Assembly (NCBI RefSeq): GCF_039679125.1
Contig: NZ_CP155551.1
Coordinates: 930,001 to 994,000 of the forward strand
Direction: 5' to 3'
Length of the DNA stretch: 64,000 bases
Origin: Blastococcus sp. HT6-4
GTDB lineage: Bacteria > Actinomycetota > Actinomycetes > Mycobacteriales > Geodermatophilaceae
Shown: positions 60,606 to 64,000 of the stretch, piece after piece
Layout: the number at the start of each line of letters is the position of its first letter
Numbering within the stretch: position 1 is the first letter of the stretch
The notes under the pieces: generated by a model
The model's input: only the letters and a program-made list of their open reading frames with translations
Databases searched by the model: none
What the model was told of the DNA's origin: nothing
Translations under genes and position numbers: made by a program

Positions 60606-61384
60606 CGGGCGGCTCCCGTCAGGGCGTCGTCGGAGTCCGGCCGACCGGCCGGCACGGGGAGCAGGAGGTCGGCCAGTTCCTGCCAGGACTCGATGACGGC
60701 GATCGCGCCGGCCGCCAGCAGGGCCTCGGCACGCACCGTGCGCTCCTCGGGCAGGACGAACAGCAGGTTGCCGATGGTCGGGCAGCCGGCGCCGACGGCC
60801 GACCGCACACCCGCGACGGCGTCCTCGATGGCAAGACCCTGCTCGGGCGCGATGCCCAACGCGGCGCAGGCGTGCCGGTAGACGGCCGGGTCGGGCTTGC
60901 TCGTGGGTGTGGGCAGCGAGTCCTCGGCGCTGTAGCGGCGCGTGGCCGGGATCAGCTCGTCGAGCCCGGTGGCGGTGAAGCAGGCGGCCAGCCGGGACAG
61001 CGCGCTGGAGCTCACCGCGGCCAGCTTCAGGCGGGCCGCCAGCGCGGCGAGCGCGGCGAGCGTCGGCTCGTGCGGGCGCAGGGTACGGCCCAGGTGCTCG
61101 GTGACGGCTCGCCGCTCCTCGGCAACCCATGGCTCGACGTCGACGTCGGTGACGCCCGCCTCGGCCGCGAGAGCCAGGGCGGTGGACCGGAAGTTCATGC
61201 CGGTCGCGGCGGCCCGCAGCTCGTCGGCCGTGTACCTCCGGTGGATGCCGACGGAGGCGAGGAACGCGTTGGTGACCTCCGCGGAGGCCTCGAACGCGGG
61301 CTCCTCCGAGGGGAAGAGGTTGCCGTCGGCGTCGCAGAGCAGGTACTGCACCCGCTCGATGAGCGTCGGCGGAACGGTCGGCAC
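60602..61384 (-). CDS. HAD-superfamily phosphatase/phosphomutase-like protein
   Basis: A 260-residue HAD protein. GTG 61384 is chosen because AAGGGAG lies eight bases upstream; an earlier GTG 61432 overlaps the dehydrogenase stop. Motif I is CDADGNLF (Asp nucleophile and acid), motif II Ser in AVSSSALSR, Lys in SKPDPAVY, and motif IV IEDAVAGVRSA. The cap resembles beta-phosphoglucomutase relatives. In this operon it may dephosphorylate or interconvert a polyol phosphate such as mannitol 1-phosphate. Confidence 0.88.
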   Translation of the reverse strand: MPTVPPTLIERVQYLLCDADGNLFPSEEPAFEASAEVTNAFLASVGIHRRYTADELRAAATGMNFRSTALALAAEAGVTDVDVEPWVAEERRAVTEHLGRTLRPHEPTLAALAALAARLKLAAVSSSALSRLAACFTATGLDELIPATRRYSAEDSLPTPTSKPDPAVYRHACAALGIAPEQGLAIEDAVAGVRSAVGAGCPTIGNLLFVLPEERTVRAEALLAAGAIAVIESWQELADLLLPVPAGRPDSDDALTGAAR

Positions 61385-61428
61385 CGGGTGAGCTCCCTTC
61401 GTAGACGTGGTGGAGGGGGGCGTGGCGG

Positions 61429-63027
61429 TCACCGCGTCGGCGCCACGGGGCCGAGCGTGCGAGCCGCCACGGTGGCGCGGACGCCATCGTGATCGAGTGC
61501 GGCCAGCGTCTCCTGCAACTCGGCGACGAAGGCCGGGTGTCGGCCGAGGTCGCCGAACAGGGCGGTCTCGGCCAGCAGCGGGCGCGGGTCGGTGCCGCCG
61601 GCGCGGGCAAGCCGCTGCAGACGGTCGGCCAGCGCATCCTCGACGACCACCGGGCGGCCGGCCTCGTCGGTGCCACGCAGGTACCGGAACCAGCCGGCGA
61701 CGGCGAGGGTCAGCAGGCCGTGCGGCCGGCCCTCCTCCAGCGCCTGGCGCAGCGACGGCAGCAGGTGGTGCGGCATCTTGGTGGAGCCCCGGCGGCACAG
61801 GCGGGGCAGCCCGTCGGCGATCGCCGGGTTGGCGAACCGCTGCAGCAGGGTGCGCTTGTACTCGGCCAGGTCGATGCCGTCCGGGGGCGGCAGCAGTGGG
61901 GTGACCTCGGCGTCCATGAGCCGGGCGACGTAACCGGCGAAGACCGGGTCGGCCATCACGTGGTCCAGGCTCGTGTGCCCGGCCAACGAGCCCAGGTAGC
62001 CGAGCGCGCAGTGGCTGGCGTTGAGCAGTCTGGTCTTCATCAGCTCGTAGCTGCCGACGTCGGGCACGAATCGCACGCCCACCGCGTCCAGCGGGGGCCG
62101 CCCGTGGGAGAACGTGTCCTCGATCACCCACTGCGAGAACGGCTCGGTGATGACCGGCCACCGGTCGTCCACGCCGTAGCGCTGCGCGACCGCGGCCCGC
62201 TCCTCGGGTGAGGTGTGCGGGGTGATCCGGTCCACCATGCTGCTCGGGAAGGCCACCCGGTCGGCGATCCACTGTGCGAGCACCTCGTCGCGCAGCCCGG
62301 CGAAGCCGACGATCGCGGCCCGGGCGGTGTCACCGTTGCGGTGCATGTTGTCGCAGGAGACGACGGAGAAGGGTGGCATCCCGGCCCGCCGGCGGCGGTC
62401 GAGCGCTTCCACGATGAAACCGAACACGGTGCTGGGTCGGGAGGGTTCGTGCACGTCCTGACGGATCTCGGCGTCGTCGGCGTCGAACAGACCGGTGCGC
62501 GGATCGATGCGATAGCCGCTGTCGGTGATGGTCAGCGACACCATGCGCGTGCGCTCGTCGGTGAGCAGGTCGAGGACGGCGGTCGGGTCGTCGGGCGCGA
62601 AGTGGTAGCCGACCATGACGCCGACAACCCGGGCGCGCTCGCCGTCGGGGCTGCGCTCGACGACCGTGTACAGGTGGTCCTGCGGTGCGAGGGCGTCCTT
62701 CATCGTGCGGCTGTGCAGGCCGACGCCCACCACGCCCCAGTCGTCGCTGATCCGGCGCTCTGCGAGCTCGTCGAAATAGAGCAGCTGGTGCGCGCGGTGG
62801 AATCCGCCGACGCTGAAGTGGACGACGGCCGGGGTGAGGGCCGAACGGTCGTACGTGGGCACGCTCAGCTGCGCACCGTGCAGGCACAGCGTCTCGTCGG
62901 TGAGCGGATGGATCCGCGCGGCCGCCGCTACGTTCTGGGTCACCGTCTGGGTCGGCGTCGCGCTCGGCCGGACGGTCGCGTCGCTCGCGGTGGCCGCCCG
63001 CAGGGGCAGGAGCTCGGCCTGTGACAT
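61429..63027 (-). CDS. mannitol-type long-chain polyol dehydrogenase
   Basis: A 532-residue enzyme, ATG 63027 with GAAGGAGG upstream. A short N-terminal extension of about 60 residues leads to the nucleotide-binding start VVHFSVGGFHRAHQLLYFDEL (shown by VGGFHRAHQ). The catalytic motif is KTRLLNASH with Lys331, Asn336 and His339, matching the mannitol dehydrogenase family; KMPHH is also conserved. It should interconvert fructose (or fructose 6-phosphate) and mannitol or a related polyol with NAD(P)H. It is the first gene of the operon with a phosphatase, a CDP-polyol-type transferase and a nucleotidyltransferase. Confidence 0.9.
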   Translation of the reverse strand: MSQAELLPLRAATASDATVRPSATPTQTVTQNVAAAARIHPLTDETLCLHGAQLSVPTYDRSALTPAVVHFSVGGFHRAHQLLYFDELAERRISDDWGVVGVGLHSRTMKDALAPQDHLYTVVERSPDGERARVVGVMVGYHFAPDDPTAVLDLLTDERTRMVSLTITDSGYRIDPRTGLFDADDAEIRQDVHEPSRPSTVFGFIVEALDRRRRAGMPPFSVVSCDNMHRNGDTARAAIVGFAGLRDEVLAQWIADRVAFPSSMVDRITPHTSPEERAAVAQRYGVDDRWPVITEPFSQWVIEDTFSHGRPPLDAVGVRFVPDVGSYELMKTRLLNASHCALGYLGSLAGHTSLDHVMADPVFAGYVARLMDAEVTPLLPPPDGIDLAEYKRTLLQRFANPAIADGLPRLCRRGSTKMPHHLLPSLRQALEEGRPHGLLTLAVAGWFRYLRGTDEAGRPVVVEDALADRLQRLARAGGTDPRPLLAETALFGDLGRHPAFVAELQETLAALDHDGVRATVAARTLGPVAPTR

Positions 63028-63456
63028 CGCGTCCCTCCTTCTCTGTCCTGAGCGCGGCGGCACCGACCGGGACCGTTCCGGGTCCCCGGAGGTCGGCAGT
63101 ACACGGGTGTGACCGGGTGTCGCGCAACAAGGTCCGGCGCCGCATCGCGGACGCGGAGGCACCGGACCGGCGCGGAGTGTTTCACGCCGGAGGGTGGGAA
63201 TGCCCGGCACGGCCGGGCTCAAACGCCCTGCGACCTCCGCTGGTGCGTGTCCATGATCACCGATGCTGCCGGGGCTGGTGCACCGGGTCGAGTCCCACCG
63301 ATGTCAGTAACTTCTGTGACTGGCGTGGTCGGTGATGTGTTCCACTCGGCGTGTCTCGAGGGACGCGCCGAACGCCCGGTCACGGACGAGTCACGCAGTG
63401 TTTCGATTGGTCCGGCCCCGACCGGCCGGAGCCACGGACGCGAGACGGACAGGTGC
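63028..63456. other. 429-base divergent intergenic region, no gene
   Basis: It separates the polyol operon from the M23 gene, so both promoters lie here. A near-perfect stem, TCGGCGTGTC (63346-63355) with GACGCGCCGA (63362-63371), sits in the probable M23 leader. There is also an imperfect pair GGTCCGGCGCC (63131-63141) and GGCACCGGACC (about 63158-63168). I compared it with the c-di-AMP (ydaO) leader common before wall-hydrolase genes and see no match. Confidence 0.45.
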
Positions 63457-64000
63457 ATGGACGCAGGGATCGGCCCGGAGGCCCGCACGGAACTCCTCGG
63501 TGCGGTGGGCCCTCGTCCCGGCCGGTCCCGGTCCCGGCGGGCCGGGCACCGCCCGTCGCGGGCCCATGTGCGCCGTAGCCCGGCCCTGCTGCTCGCGGCG
63601 GTCATCCTCGGCGGCGTGGCCGCCGCCGGTGTCAGCCTGCACAGCGCGCCGGTCGCCGCTGCGGACGCGACGACGGTGCTGGCGGCCCAGGACGTGCTCC
63701 TCACCGAGGAGGAGGGCGTCGAGATGCTGCCGCAGGCGTCGATCTCCGTCGCGGAGGCGCAGGCCCGCCTGCAGGAGGTGGCCGCGTCGCGCGCGGCCCG
63801 CGCCGAGCGGGAGGCCGCTGCGGCGGCCGCGGCCGCCGCAGCTGCCGAGGCTGCCCGCCCGAAGGCCGTGCTGCCTGTCGCCGGCGCCCGCCTCACCAGC
63901 GGCTTCGGCAGCCGGTGGGGCACGTTCCACTACGGCATCGACCTCGCCGCGCCCATGCGCACGCCGGAGTACGCCGCGATGGACGGGGTGGTGCTGCGGG
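63457..64000 (+). CDS. exported M23 (LytM) peptidase, 3' truncated by window end
   Basis: ATG 63457 opens a frame that runs through the end of the window (181 residues visible). An Arg-rich cytoplasmic tail is followed by one membrane helix (about 45-66, ALLLAAVILGGVAAAG). An Ala/Glu-rich coiled-coil stretch (about 100-135) leads into the M23 domain: GARLTSGFGSRWGTFHYGIDLAAP, where HYGID supplies the first two zinc ligands (shown by SGFGSRWGTFHYGID). It would cut peptidoglycan cross-links. It faces the polyol-phosphate operon across a shared promoter region. Confidence 0.85.
   Translation, partial: MDAGIGPEARTELLGAVGPRPGRSRSRRAGHRPSRAHVRRSPALLLAAVILGGVAAAGVSLHSAPVAAADATTVLAAQDVLLTEEEGVEMLPQASISVAEAQARLQEVAASRAARAEREAAAAAAAAAAAEAARPKAVLPVAGARLTSGFGSRWGTFHYGIDLAAPMRTPEYAAMDGVVLR

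Noticed and set aside
63028-63456. Possible c-di-AMP (ydaO-type) riboswitch before the M23 gene, as is common for actinobacterial wall hydrolases.
   Set aside because: The conserved GGGGAACC- and GCCGAAUCCG-like segments are not present. Only a short GC stem is seen.
1-64000. tRNA, rRNA or CRISPR arrays.
   Set aside because: No spaced direct repeats and no tRNA-like T-arms apart from the tmRNA. Intergenic regions are short and were read individually.

Overview
This 64-kb window is a chromosomal segment of a very GC-rich actinobacterium. The evidence is the near-total G/C at third codon positions, frequent GTG starts, stop-start overlaps (GTGA, ATGA), the prfB-ftsE-ftsX-smpB order, and a cysteine-rich upstream peptide of the kind found before sulfur genes in actinobacteria. 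The overall gene set resembles Geodermatophilaceae (Blastococcus, Geodermatophilus, Modestobacter), but that is an impression, not a demonstrated placement. There is no insertion sequence, phage, CRISPR array or tRNA. The one RNA gene is a tmRNA.

Layout. 1-960: the 3' end of a Tad-type pilus or secretion locus with two TadE-like pseudopilins. 983-4105: a membrane protein translationally linked to a tandem alpha/beta-hydrolase, then a lone membrane protein. 4267-6086: a histidine kinase and LuxR-type regulator. 6500-8283: a cytosine salvage operon (yeast-type deaminase plus NCS1 permease). 8500-12400: secreted lipase, cutA, and a PAS-GGDEF-EAL protein. 12447-16054: prfB, ftsE, ftsX, smpB. 16057-20845: oxidoreductase, amidohydrolase, VOC protein, a frameshifted tandem GNAT gene, an SCO6745-like protein and a carboxymuconolactone-decarboxylase-like protein. 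20995-22270: corA behind a tiny Pro/Glu-rich ORF. 22338: tmRNA (ssrA), whose partner smpB lies 6 kb upstream. 22982-24747: an NSS transporter with its small subunit (MetP/MetS type). 25006-35587: a secreted beta-helix protein, a CmtR-like sensor with a CDF-like transporter, a lipoprotein serpin, a DUF2207 protein, two hydrolases and a K+ channel. 35663-43885: lipid catabolism genes (two acyl-CoA ligases, patatin, TetR, a paired acyl-CoA dehydrogenase, enoyl-CoA hydratase). 43919-50000: MarR/YceI pair, GNAT, typA, a DUF5994-like protein and a frameshifted epimerase. 50038-52963: TauE-type exporter behind a Cys-rich leader peptide, then the phosphate transporter pair (DUF47 plus PiT). 53069-58650: a copper cluster (ECF sigma factor, zinc-finger membrane protein, CopC-CopD fusion, YcnI, SCO1, and an unrecognised His-rich membrane protein). 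58670-63027: a tight four-gene operon (mannitol-type dehydrogenase, HAD phosphatase, CDP-glycerol-type polymerase, nucleotidyltransferase) that looks like a polyol-phosphate wall-polymer pathway. 63457-end: the start of an exported M23 peptidase.

How the genes work together. smpB and ssrA make the trans-translation pair, and ftsEX drives division-linked wall hydrolysis. The copper cluster combines a likely ECF-driven leaderless promoter with three exported proteins that should each start with histidine after signal cleavage. The most promising leads are the polyol-phosphate operon, the Pro/Glu-rich peptide ahead of corA, the membrane protein plus double hydrolase pair, and the uncharacterised member of the copper cluster. 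Two genes (near 18,800 and 48,990) carry single frameshifts that could be real or assembly errors.
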